A stretch of DNA of 40,971 nt from contig CAJXJI010000003.1 in assembly GCA_913054235.1 (NCBI GenBank), positions 1 through 40,971 on the forward strand. Reading direction: 5' to 3'. The stretch comes from an uncultured bacterium (lineage in GTDB: Bacteria > Patescibacteriota > Minisyncoccia > Minisyncoccales > UBA10102). The notes beneath the pieces are model-generated. The model made no database searches. It had not been told where the DNA came from and saw nothing but the letters and a program-made list of their open reading frames with translations. Shown here piece after piece: positions 7,373 through 14,688 of the stretch. The position numbers were made by a program, and so were the translations under genes. How positions within the stretch are numbered: position 1 is the first letter of the stretch; each line of letters starts with the position of its first letter.

Positions 7373-8406
7373 AATTTTCTATTCAAATTGCAGTAATGTT
7401 GATTGTTGCGTTGCTATTTTTGGTCTCTTTGATTTCTGTATATTTTGCAGCGCAAGACGAGCAAACACTGCCACTTATTCTTGTTGCCGGGGCAAATATT
7501 GTGGCGGTTATTTTACTAACCTTTGTTATAACAAGAGGAATTCTCCGTCCCTTAAAAGTTATTAAGGCAGTAGTTATGAAAGTAGGAAGAGGGGATCTTT
7601 CGCTACGAATTCAAAAGACTGGTGCCCGAGAAATAGAAGAACTGCAAAACGCGTTCAACGGAATGATTACGAGAGTACAGCGCACACAAGAAATGAAAAC
7701 AGAATTTGTTTCTTTAGCCGCCCATCAGCTTCGTACACCCCTGACCGCTATTAAATGGAGCACCAGGATGGTGATAGATGGAGATACGGGTCCTGTGAAC
7801 AAAGAGCAACAAGAGCTTTTGGAAAAAATATCTGAATCAACCGATCGAATGATTGAGCTTATTAATGATTTATTAAACGTAGCAAGAATTGAAGAAGGCC
7901 GGTATTTGTATAAACCGGCTTTTGCACAGATAGATGATATTGTAAAAAGCATGGTTGAGTTATATCAGGATGTAGCCAAGCAAAAGGAGGTGACGCTGGA
8001 AGTAAAAAGTTTAAACGACAATATTCCCGAAGTGATAATTGATGTAGAAAAGATAAAACTGGTGGTGCAGAGTCTTTTGGAAAATGCCCTTCGCTATACT
8101 CCAAAAAAAGGAAGAGTGACTGTGCAGGTTTTGCACAGTGCAAAGGAGGTGCAAGTTTCTATTGAAGATACAGGTATTGGGATTCCAAAGGACCAAGAGT
8201 CTCGGATTTTTGATAAGTTCTTTCGTGCCACAAATGCAAAGGAAGTGGAGGTGAATGGGTCTGGTCTTGGCCTCTATCTTGCCAGTAACATTATGAAAGC
8301 TCACGGAGGAAAGATACGGTTTAAGTCAAAAGAAGGAAAGGGAACTATCTTTACCCTTGCTCTGCCTATTAAAAAAGACATTGAAGAATTTTTAAACAAA
8401 GGGTAG
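7369..8406 (+). CDS. Membrane sensor histidine kinase (HAMP-HisKA-HATPase)
   Basis: This 345-residue protein has two N-terminal membrane helices (about 5-27 and 33-57) with almost no loop between them. A HAMP segment (residues 55-110), a HisKA box with phospho-acceptor His119 (SLAAHQLRTPLTAIKW) and an ATPase domain follow: N box LLENALRYTPKKG, G1 DTGIGIP, F box FDKFFRA and G2 GSGLGLYL. With virtually no external domain it probably senses the membrane or an intracellular cue. The ATG overlaps the polA stop. The stand-alone receiver gene 11 nt downstream is its likely partner. No signal can be inferred. Confidence 0.93.
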   Translation: MKFSIQIAVMLIVALLFLVSLISVYFAAQDEQTLPLILVAGANIVAVILLTFVITRGILRPLKVIKAVVMKVGRGDLSLRIQKTGAREIEELQNAFNGMITRVQRTQEMKTEFVSLAAHQLRTPLTAIKWSTRMVIDGDTGPVNKEQQELLEKISESTDRMIELINDLLNVARIEEGRYLYKPAFAQIDDIVKSMVELYQDVAKQKEVTLEVKSLNDNIPEVIIDVEKIKLVVQSLLENALRYTPKKGRVTVQVLHSAKEVQVSIEDTGIGIPKDQESRIFDKFFRATNAKEVEVNGSGLGLYLASNIMKAHGGKIRFKSKEGKGTIFTLALPIKKDIEEFLNKG

Positions 8407-8417
8407 TATATAGTAGT

Positions 8418-8783
8418 ATGACAAAGATTTTAATCGTTGAGGATGATAAGTTCTTGCGAGAGTTGCTTGTAAAAAAGGTGGGATCAGAAGGATATGAAGT
8501 AGTTGTAGCTACGAACGGAGAAGAGGGGCTGCGCATGGCAAAAGAAGAAAAGCCCAAGCTTATTGTTTTGGACCTTATTTTGCCTGCCATGCATGGATTT
8601 GAAGTATTGCGTTACATTAAGGAAGCAGAGGAAACCAAACATATCCCAGTCATCATTCTTTCCAATCTTGGACAAAAAGAAGATATTGATAAGGGGGTTA
8701 AACTTGGAGCAAAAGATTACATGATTAAGGCCCACTTTACTCCTGGGGAAATCACAGAAAAGATTAAGGAAATATTAGCGTAG
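8418..8783 (+). CDS. Stand-alone response regulator receiver
   Basis: This 121-residue protein is a single receiver domain with no output domain. The acidic pocket is Asp9/Asp10, the phosphorylation site is Asp52 (LIVLDLILPAMHGFE), the switch Ser is 82 (VIILSNLG) and the conserved Lys is 104 (DYMIKAHF). It follows the histidine kinase, so the two form a two-component pair. Without a DNA-binding domain it must act by protein contact, as CheY-like regulators do. A TAGTAT hexamer lies 8 nt before the ATG, so a separate leaderless start is possible. Confidence 0.92.
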   Translation: MTKILIVEDDKFLRELLVKKVGSEGYEVVVATNGEEGLRMAKEEKPKLIVLDLILPAMHGFEVLRYIKEAEETKHIPVIILSNLGQKEDIDKGVKLGAKDYMIKAHFTPGEITEKIKEILA

Positions 8784-8809
8784 CTTTGTGTGGCGCCCAG
8801 TTAGAATCT

Positions 8810-9769
8810 ATGCTTCTTTTATTACACGGCCCCGAATCGTATCTTGCGCGCCAAAGAGTGCGTGAGCTCAAAGAAGATGCGATTGTAAAGGGTGTGCTTG
8901 TTGAAGATATTGATTGTGGTGATACCGATTCGAAAGAAGTATTTTACAAACTCAATACTCCTTCTTTGTTTGACTCCCAAAAGCTTTTGATTTTTCATGA
9001 TGCGTTTTTAGTAAAGGAGTTTGAAGAAAAAGACATTCAAGATATTTTACTTAAGGCTAATCTTCATACTTTAGTTTTTGTTGCAAAAGATGCAAAGAAG
9101 ACAAGCTCGTTATTTAAGTTTCTTTTGCGCCATGGGAAAAGTGAGGAGTTCCTAAAGCTCAAAGGAATAGATCTTAAAAATTGGGCTTTACGCGAGATAA
9201 AAAAGTATGATAATTCCCTTGCTCCTGAAGCACTGGAGGAGTTGCTTTTTTCCTGTGGGGACGATTTGGAACGTCTTGCTCAAGAAATATCAAAGCTTGC
9301 AGCTTTTACATACTCTTTTGTAAAAAAAGAAGTAACAAAGCATGATGTATCAGTGCTTGTAGAAAAACCATTGGAGCCAAAAATCTTCTCTACCATTGAT
9401 GCAATTTGTACAAGAAACCGAAAGCTAGCAATCAAGCTTTTATCAGAACATCTTCACAAAGGAGAGTCTCCGCTTCAGTTGCTCAGCATGTTTGCTTGGC
9501 AGTTTCGTATTCTTTTATCTCAAAAAGATTTAATGGAGCGAGGAGTGCCAGCAGGAGAGATTGCGCAAAAACTAAAACTTCACCCCTTTGTTGCAAAAAA
9601 GAATTTTATTGCAGCAGAACTTTTTTCGCTTAACGAGCTAAAAGAGTTATACAAAAGGATATTTTCCCTGGACCTTGCATTTAAGACCGGAAAGGGAAAT
9701 CCAGAGCAACTTTTGTATTTGTTTGCAATTAGTGCTGCCTCAAAAAAAACCAGCGACTCTAGCCGCTGA
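8810..9769 (+). CDS. holA: DNA polymerase III delta subunit (clamp-loader)
   Basis: HolA opens the sliding clamp as part of the clamp-loader. The ATG at 8810 gives 319 residues starting MLLLLHGPESYLARQRVREL, which matches the family start (a P-loop-like fold without an active Walker A). A TTG further upstream at 8786 would add eight unlikely residues. The middle shows the family pattern LEELLFSCGDDLERLAQEISKLA and the C-terminal domain SPLQLLSMFAWQFRILL. The 3' end converges with rpsT and overlaps it by 11 bp, and the two share a hairpin terminator. Confidence 0.93.
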   Translation: MLLLLHGPESYLARQRVRELKEDAIVKGVLVEDIDCGDTDSKEVFYKLNTPSLFDSQKLLIFHDAFLVKEFEEKDIQDILLKANLHTLVFVAKDAKKTSSLFKFLLRHGKSEEFLKLKGIDLKNWALREIKKYDNSLAPEALEELLFSCGDDLERLAQEISKLAAFTYSFVKKEVTKHDVSVLVEKPLEPKIFSTIDAICTRNRKLAIKLLSEHLHKGESPLQLLSMFAWQFRILLSQKDLMERGVPAGEIAQKLKLHPFVAKKNFIAAELFSLNELKELYKRIFSLDLAFKTGKGNPEQLLYLFAISAASKKTSDSSR

Positions 9770-9775
9770 CTTTTT
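9742..9775. terminator. Bidirectional terminator inside the holA/rpsT overlap
   Basis: CAGCG (9751-9755) and CGCTG (9764-9768) form a stem. On the minus strand it is followed by GTTTTTTTT, a strong terminator for rpsT. On the plus strand it is followed by ACTTTTT, a weaker terminator for holA. The stem is entirely within coding sequence of both genes. Confidence 0.7.
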
Positions 9776-10025
9776 GTATAAGTTTAGTAAGGCGAGATTT
9801 CTTTCTTGCTGCAGCATTCTTTTTAATAATTCCTCTTTTTGCTGCTTTATCAATCGCCTTGTAGAGTTCAGGGAGAAGCTTTACTGCTTCCTCTTTCTTC
9901 TCTGTTGTAGCTAGTTTCTTGGTTTGCTTTACCAAGGTCTTCATGGTGTTTTTGCGCTTGAGGTTTCTAATTTTCCCTCGTACGTTTTGGCGCAGAGCCT
10001 TTTTTGCAGATTTTGTTATTGGCAT
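9759..10025 (-). CDS. rpsT: Small ribosomal subunit protein bS20
   Basis: This 88-residue, very basic helical protein starts MPITKSAKKALRQNVRGKIRNLKRK and ends KKNAAARKKSRLTKLIQKVSG, the standard S20 pattern. S20 binds 16S rRNA during early 30S assembly. It has its own promoter (TTGATA-17-TATATA) whose -10 overlaps the uvrB stop codon, and the ATG lies 7 nt after the -10, so the message should be leaderless. It converges with holA. Confidence 0.96.
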   Translation of the reverse strand: MPITKSAKKALRQNVRGKIRNLKRKNTMKTLVKQTKKLATTEKKEEAVKLLPELYKAIDKAAKRGIIKKNAAARKKSRLTKLIQKVSG

Positions 10026-10031
10026 ATCTTT

Positions 10032-11987
10032 TTATATAGCATTTTTTCCTTTTTTTATCAAGTCCCTTATCTCAGCTGCGCGCTCAAAGTCTAGGTTCTT
10101 TGCAGCGGTCTTCATCTCTTTTTTTAAGAGTTCGGGATCACTCAATCCCGCAAACTCTGCTTCAATGTCTTTTCCTTTTTGCTCAAGCTCCCAATCCAGC
10201 ACCTCTTTTATAATAGGCATGGGAGTTATGCTGTGTTCCTTGTTATACTCCTCTTGAATTTTTCTTCTGCGGTCTACTTCGGTAATAGCATTTTTCATAG
10301 AGAGAGTTGTTTTGTCTGCATACAAGATAGCTCTGCCTTCTTGGTGTCGTGCTGCTCTTCCCATGGTTTGAATGAGCGTTGTTTCATTTCGCAAGAATCC
10401 CTCTTTGTCTGCATCCAAAATTGCAATCAAAGTAACCTCTGGGAGATCAAGCCCTTCTCGCAAAAGATTAATACCAACAAGTGCATCTATCTCTCCCTTT
10501 CTTAGTCTTGTAAGAAAACCAGGGCGATCCAGAGTCTTTACCTCAGAGTGCAGCCATTCAATATTAAGACCTTGCTTGGAAAGAAAGCTTGCAATTTCCT
10601 CTGCTAATCTTTTCGTTAAGGTAATAACTAAGGCGCGTTGTCCTTTTGCTTTTAACTTTTTTAGTTCTTTTGTAAGATCTTGTAATTGATTTTTGGTTTC
10701 CCTAATCTCAATTGCTGGTTCCAAAAGACCGGTAGGACGAATAATCTGCTCTACAATATATTCTTGGCCTCCTTCTTGCATGGCAAGATCCTGCTCAAAC
10801 TCACCTGGGGTAGCAGAAACATGGATTCTTTGCCCTGTTTTATCAAAGAATTCGCTAAATGTTAAAGGGCGATTATCTAATGCTGAAGGAAGGCGAAATC
10901 CAAAGTTAATTAATGATTGCTTTCTTGCTTTGTCTCCCGCTGACATAGCACGCAACTGGGGCAGAGCAAGATGGCTTTCGTCCAAGAAAACAAGAAAGTT
11001 ATCTTGAAAGTAGTCCAGGAGAGTAAAAGGCGGAACTTCAGGAGAGCGAAATTCCATATGGCGCGAATAGTTTTCAATGCCGTGGCAGTACCCAGTCTCC
11101 TCAATCATTTCCAGGTCATAGTTTGTGCGTTGCTCCAAGCGCTGTGCTTCCAGGAGCTTGTTTTGTTTTTTTAGTGTAAGTAAAGTATCTTGCAATTCCT
11201 TTCTAATATTTTGCATTGCAATTTTTAGCTTATCTTCAGAGGCAATCCAAAACTTTGCAGGGTAGAGTAAATAATTACTATTGAGTATTTGGTATTTTGG
11301 GTTGAGTGGATCTTTGGCAGTTGAAATACTTTCTATAATATCTGAATCAAGCTCTATTTTTATAAGTTCCTTTCCAGTAACAAGATATATTTCAATGACT
11401 TGTCCCCTGACCCGAAATGTTCCAGGGTGAAAATCAATATCATTTCGTTCATACTGGAGCGAAGTAAGAGAAGAGAGAAGTTCCTTTCTTGTAATATGTT
11501 GTCCTGGTTGGATTTCCAAGGACACTTTTTGGTATTCTTCAGGAGATCCTATGTTGTAAATACAAGAGACAGACGCTACCACAATAGAATCTGGCCTGGA
11601 CAAAAGATCCTGCACTGCTTCATGTCGCATGCGATCTATAGTTTCATTAATCTTTGCATCCTTTTCAATATAGGTGTCGGTCTGGGGAATATATGCCTCA
11701 GGCTGATAGTAGTCATAGTAGGATACAAAATAGTGGACTGCGTTATGAGGAAAAAACTCTTTAAACTCCTGATACAGTTGGATAGCTAATGTTTTGTTTG
11801 GAGAGATAATAAGGGCAGGTCTTTGGCTTTTGTAGATGAGATTGGACATGGTAAAGGTTTTCCCCGATCCCGTCACACCCAAGAGCACCTGATTTTTCGC
11901 GCCAGATGTAAGATTCTCTGCAAGCTTTTTTATGGCTTGTGGTTGATCTCCCGTAGGTTTAAAGTTGGAAACTAATTGAAACTTCAT
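10032..11987 (-). CDS. uvrB: Excinuclease ABC subunit UvrB
   Basis: UvrB is the damage-verification helicase at the centre of nucleotide excision repair. The 651-residue, full-length protein has Walker A GVTGSGKTFT, the beta-hairpin region YYDYYQPEAYIP, Walker B VFLDESHLALPQ, the helicase motif GINLLREGLDLPEV and IQTMGRAARH, plus a C-terminal UVR motif (ELLKKEMKTAAKNLDFERAA) for UvrA/UvrC contact. Its ATG lies 13 bp from the divergent ruvA ATG. A TAGATT -10 with TTGCCT -35 sits within the start of ruvA, so the message probably begins within a base or two of the ATG. uvrA and uvrC are not in the window. Confidence 0.97.
   Translation of the reverse strand: MKFQLVSNFKPTGDQPQAIKKLAENLTSGAKNQVLLGVTGSGKTFTMSNLIYKSQRPALIISPNKTLAIQLYQEFKEFFPHNAVHYFVSYYDYYQPEAYIPQTDTYIEKDAKINETIDRMRHEAVQDLLSRPDSIVVASVSCIYNIGSPEEYQKVSLEIQPGQHITRKELLSSLTSLQYERNDIDFHPGTFRVRGQVIEIYLVTGKELIKIELDSDIIESISTAKDPLNPKYQILNSNYLLYPAKFWIASEDKLKIAMQNIRKELQDTLLTLKKQNKLLEAQRLEQRTNYDLEMIEETGYCHGIENYSRHMEFRSPEVPPFTLLDYFQDNFLVFLDESHLALPQLRAMSAGDKARKQSLINFGFRLPSALDNRPLTFSEFFDKTGQRIHVSATPGEFEQDLAMQEGGQEYIVEQIIRPTGLLEPAIEIRETKNQLQDLTKELKKLKAKGQRALVITLTKRLAEEIASFLSKQGLNIEWLHSEVKTLDRPGFLTRLRKGEIDALVGINLLREGLDLPEVTLIAILDADKEGFLRNETTLIQTMGRAARHQEGRAILYADKTTLSMKNAITEVDRRRKIQEEYNKEHSITPMPIIKEVLDWELEQKGKDIEAEFAGLSDPELLKKEMKTAAKNLDFERAAEIRDLIKKGKNAI
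10033..10061 (-). promoter_or_regulatory. rpsT promoter overlapping the uvrB stop
   Basis: On the minus strand TTGATA (10056-10061), a 17-nt spacer and TATATA (10033-10038, preceded by TGC) lie seven nucleotides before the rpsT ATG. The -10 includes bases of the uvrB TAA stop. Confidence 0.7.
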
Positions 11988-12023
11988 GTAAGATAAATCT
12001 ATGATTTCTTATCTTAAAGGCAA
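11965..12023. promoter_or_regulatory. Overlapping divergent uvrB/ruvA promoters
   Basis: For ruvA, TTGGAA (11965-11970), an 18-nt spacer and TAAGAT (11989-11994) end 6 nt before the ATG. For uvrB on the minus strand, TTGCCT (12018-12023), a 16-nt spacer and TAGATT (11996-12001) end 8 nt before its ATG. Each promoter extends into the other gene's coding sequence. Confidence 0.5.
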
Positions 12024-12579
12024 GGTTATAGCTTTGGGCTCAGATTATATCATAACAGAGACTCAAGGAGTAGGGTATAAGGTGTATGTTGCAGAGAATC
12101 GTGTCTCTTCCTATTTAGTGGGAAACGAAACAGAAATATACTGCCATCTTCACATAAAACGAGAAGAAACTTTGGAGCTGTATGGCGTAGAGTCGCCCCA
12201 AGCCTTGGAAGTGTTTGAAACTTTAAATAATATCTCTGGCATTGGACCAAAAGCTGCTTTAAACATTGCTTCTCTGGGCACTATGGAGCAATTAAGAGGA
12301 GCAGTTGAAAAAGGAGATGTAAGCTATTTTGCCAAGGTTCATGGGATAGGACAAAAAAGGATACAAAAGATTATCTTGGAGCTTACAGGGAAGCTACGCT
12401 TGCTTAATGGAAAAAATCCTACTGGTGAGGATAGTGAGGCAGCAGATGCTCTTGTTGCTTTAGGGTTTAGTAAAAAGCAGTCAAAAGAGGTATTGTCGCG
12501 CGTGCCTCTTGAGATCACACAGACTGATCAGCGCATTAAAGAGGCTCTAAGAGCCTTAGGACGGGGACAAAACAATTGA
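12001..12579 (+). CDS. ruvA: Holliday junction-binding protein RuvA
   Basis: RuvA forms the tetrameric platform that holds a four-way junction for RuvB. The 192-residue protein has the N-terminal OB fold (MISYLKGKVIALGSDYIITE, GVGYKVYV), tandem helix-hairpin-helix motifs (NISGIGPKAALNIAS and VHGIGQKRIQKIILEL), an acidic linker and the C-terminal RuvB-contact domain (ADALVALGFSKKQSKEVL). It is separated from ruvBC by 10 kb and is divergent from uvrB. It uses a UGA stop, which shows UGA is not reassigned here. Confidence 0.96.
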   Translation: MISYLKGKVIALGSDYIITETQGVGYKVYVAENRVSSYLVGNETEIYCHLHIKREETLELYGVESPQALEVFETLNNISGIGPKAALNIASLGTMEQLRGAVEKGDVSYFAKVHGIGQKRIQKIILELTGKLRLLNGKNPTGEDSEAADALVALGFSKKQSKEVLSRVPLEITQTDQRIKEALRALGRGQNN

Positions 12580-12698
12580 TAAGGGAGTTTTTTGTGCTTA
12601 GGATAGGGGTAGTTCGCAGCTCAGGAGGTAGTTGCTTAATAAGAAAAGACAAGATTCAGTTTTTTTTGGCCAAAAGAAAACGAAACCGAAGGGGTGTA

Positions 12699-12788
12699 AT
12701 GAACACCAAAATCGGGATCAGTTTTGGTCTCGCTCTTCTCATGGCTATCGCGATATTCGCGACAATGTTTGCCTTGGGTATGTTTTGA
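12699..12788 (+). CDS. Short membrane ORF ending at an in-frame UGA
   Basis: From the ATG at 12699, AAGGGG lies 7 nt upstream as a fair Shine-Dalgarno sequence. The frame encodes 29 residues, MNTKIGISFGLALLMAIAIF followed by ATMFALGMF, which is almost entirely one hydrophobic helix or an uncleaved signal anchor. It stops at TGA (12786-12788), but the same frame stays open for 73 more codons. It could be a true membrane mini-protein, the anchor of a longer protein read through UGA, or the start of a decayed gene. No homologue was recognised. The preceding 119 nt (12580-12698) shows no convincing promoter or gene. Confidence 0.45.
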   Translation: MNTKIGISFGLALLMAIAIFATMFALGMF

Positions 12789-13010
12789 ACGTCTGAGGCA
12801 CGTGTCTCAAATGATAATCCACCAAGCAATGATGACAGCAGAATTGTGCGTTTTATCGATAGCAACTCACTGACGAAGATCTTACCAGTCACGAAGATCA
12901 CCGACCCACCATCTTTGGTAACCGGACTTCTAAGTGATACGAAGCGCAACAACACGACGACCTTCGCAGAGTGGATGGCACAACGGACGGGCGCCACGTC
13001 CCGTCTTTAA
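12789..13010 (+). other. Open extension in the same frame after the UGA (73 codons)
   Basis: Directly after the UGA the frame continues to a TAA at 13008-13010. It encodes a polar, Ser/Thr/Asn-rich sequence (start TSEARVSNDNPPSNDDSRIV, end FAEWMAQRTGATSRL). Codons here favour ACG, ACC, ATC and GAC more than neighbouring genes do, suggesting a different origin or expression class. A hydrophobic anchor followed by a polar tail is a sensible exported-protein layout, supporting either read-through or a recent nonsense mutation. The antisense frame is also open, so chance cannot be excluded. Confidence 0.4.
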
Positions 13011-13014
13011 CAAA

Positions 13015-13048
13015 AGGAGACAAAAGCTACATCTGTGCCGAGTCTCCT
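13015..13048 (+). repeat. Hairpin downstream of the interrupted ORF
   Basis: AGGAGAC (13015-13021) and GTCTCCT (13042-13048) form a perfect 7-bp stem with a 20-nt loop, just after the TAA. No T-run follows. It may stabilise the 3' end or belong to a structured RNA. Confidence 0.5.
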
Positions 13049-13058
13049 AAGTAGTATC

Positions 13059-13098
13059 GCAGGAGGAGGTGCAGCCAGCATCCCTCCTGCTTTTTATT
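13059..13098 (+). terminator. Intrinsic terminator of the 12.7 kb unit
   Basis: GCAGGAGG (13059-13066) pairs perfectly with CCTCCTGC (13083-13090) and is followed by TTTTTATTT. It ends whatever is transcribed through 12699-13010. Confidence 0.85.
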
Positions 13099-13150
13099 TC
13101 TTCAAAAAATCATGATACTCTAAGTATATAGATACGCTAGGTTAATTTAG

Positions 13151-14410
13151 ATGTTAAATGTTTTAAGAAAGATTACTCCAAAGTTTCTTTTAAGCTGGTA
13201 CCATTTTTTATGGTCTTTTTTTGGAGCTGTGTTTTATGGATTTCCTGCAAGAGGAATGACCGTTATTGCAATAACAGGAACCAATGGAAAGTCTACCACC
13301 GTAGATATGCTTTCCCGTATATTTAAAGAAGCTGGATTTAAAACAGCTTCCATGTCTTCTGTTCGTTTTCAAATACAAGAAGAAGAATGGAAAAACAAAA
13401 TGAAGATGACAATGCCGGGACGCTTTGCTATTCAACAATTCTTGCGCCAAGCAAAGAACAAAAAGTGCACACATGTTGTTTTGGAAGTAACGTCAGAAGG
13501 AATGCTTCAACATCGCCACAGGTTTATTGGTTTTCATACTGCTGTGTTTACCAATCTTTCCAAAGAACATATTGAGAGGCACGGTTCTTTTGAAAATTAT
13601 AAAAACACAAAGGGATCATTATTTTCCATGGTAAAAAATACCCATGTTATTAATACAGATGATGAACATGCATCTTTCTTTTTAAAGTTCCCCGCAAAAA
13701 AGATATATACCTATTCTATTCTTAGTGCAATAAAGGATGAGCTTGGCACTAGAGGAGAAAATGTAAAAGAGAATAAAGGACTGGAGTTTTCTGTTAACGA
13801 TACGCAGCTTTACCTAGGACTTCTTGGAACGTTTAATGTGGAGAATGCGCTTGCTGCAATTACAGTAGCCATGGCGCAAGGGATTTCCCTTGAGGTTTGC
13901 AAAAAGGCTTTAGGAAAAATGAAAAGTATTCCCGGGCGCATGGAAGAAGTAATCTCCCTGCCCATTCGAGTTGTTGTGGATTATGCTTTTACTCCTGCTG
14001 CCTTAAAGAAAGTGTATGAGACACTAAAACCTTCTTCTGGGAAATTACTATGCGTCCTAGGATGTGCTGGGGGTGGACGAGATGCGTGGAAGCGCCCTAT
14101 TTTAGGCAAGATTGCCCTTGAACACTGCGATACTATTATCGTGACAGATGAAGATCCCTATGAGGAAAACCCAGAGAAAATTATGGATGAGGTGATTGCA
14201 GGAACAAAAGGGAAAGCAGAGAAAGTAATAAATAGGAGAGATGCTATTAAAAAAGCATTAAGCTTAAGTAAAAAAGGAGATACTGTCGTTATAACAGGGA
14301 AGGGATCTGAAGATTCTATTGCAATAGCCAAAGGGAGAAGAATTCCCTGGGATGACAGGGAAGTAGTTAAAGAAGAATGGACAAAGTTGAATAATTATGG
14401 TAAGGTCTGA
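13151..14410 (+). CDS. MurE-like Mur ligase without domain 1
   Basis: This 419-residue ATP-dependent amide ligase belongs to the Mur family. After a short hydrophobic N-terminus (LLSWYHFLWSFFGAVFYGFP) comes the P-loop ITGTNGKSTT (about residue 41), then LEVTSEGMLQHR, NLSKEHIERHG, the domain-3 entry VVVDYAFTPAALKKV, LGCAGGGRDAWKRP and DEDPYEENP. The last two resemble MurE (UDP-MurNAc-tripeptide synthetase). The usual N-terminal UDP-MurNAc-binding domain (about 90 residues) is missing and replaced by a membrane-like segment, so the substrate may differ. No other peptidoglycan gene is nearby. Confidence 0.85.
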   Translation: MLNVLRKITPKFLLSWYHFLWSFFGAVFYGFPARGMTVIAITGTNGKSTTVDMLSRIFKEAGFKTASMSSVRFQIQEEEWKNKMKMTMPGRFAIQQFLRQAKNKKCTHVVLEVTSEGMLQHRHRFIGFHTAVFTNLSKEHIERHGSFENYKNTKGSLFSMVKNTHVINTDDEHASFFLKFPAKKIYTYSILSAIKDELGTRGENVKENKGLEFSVNDTQLYLGLLGTFNVENALAAITVAMAQGISLEVCKKALGKMKSIPGRMEEVISLPIRVVVDYAFTPAALKKVYETLKPSSGKLLCVLGCAGGGRDAWKRPILGKIALEHCDTIIVTDEDPYEENPEKIMDEVIAGTKGKAEKVINRRDAIKKALSLSKKGDTVVITGKGSEDSIAIAKGRRIPWDDREVVKEEWTKLNNYGKV

Positions 14411-14454
14411 AGGTGTACATATGCAAGATGTGAGAATAATCACTATCTTTTTTT

Positions 14455-14688
14455 ATGACAAAACCCTTATTTTCAAAAAGTACGAGGAAGTATATTCGTT
14501 TTCAAAAAGCCCACATTCGTAGGGAGTTTTCAGACACAAAAAAGCAAAGAGAACTTATACGAGAACTCATAGAGAAATTTACCGTAAAACCTAAGAAGAA
14601 AGAAGAAAAACAAAAAGAAAAAAAAGAAGAAACGCCTAAAAAAGTTATTACAAAAAAGAAAGTGGTAACCGCAGCAAAGAAAAAATGA
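14455..14688 (+). CDS. Small basic protein with a lysine/glutamate-rich tail
   Basis: This 77-residue protein has an N-terminal part (MTKPLFSKSTRKYIRFQKAH, then a helical RELIRELIEKFT) that looks folded. From about residue 45 it is an almost pure Lys/Glu run ending KKVVTAAKKK. It resembles small ribosome- or RNA-binding proteins in composition, but no family is recognised. Its stop overlaps the ATG of the NIF3-family gene (ATGA), so the two are co-translated. An A-rich composition alone could mimic this tail, but the start, length and coupling favour a real gene. Confidence 0.7.
   Translation: MTKPLFSKSTRKYIRFQKAHIRREFSDTKKQRELIRELIEKFTVKPKKKEEKQKEKKEETPKKVITKKKVVTAAKKK

Noticed and set aside
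12786-12788. UGA read as glycine (Gracilibacteria/Absconditabacteria code)
   Set aside because: UGA is the normal stop of polA, ruvA, pilB, tsaE, smpB and others in this window, often in ATGA overlaps.
12656-12997. 113-codon open frame on the minus strand across the 12.7 kb region
   Set aside because: It has no start signal or promoter, its composition is unlike the genes, and it is antisense to the Shine-Dalgarno-led plus-strand ORF and its terminator. Probably a shadow.
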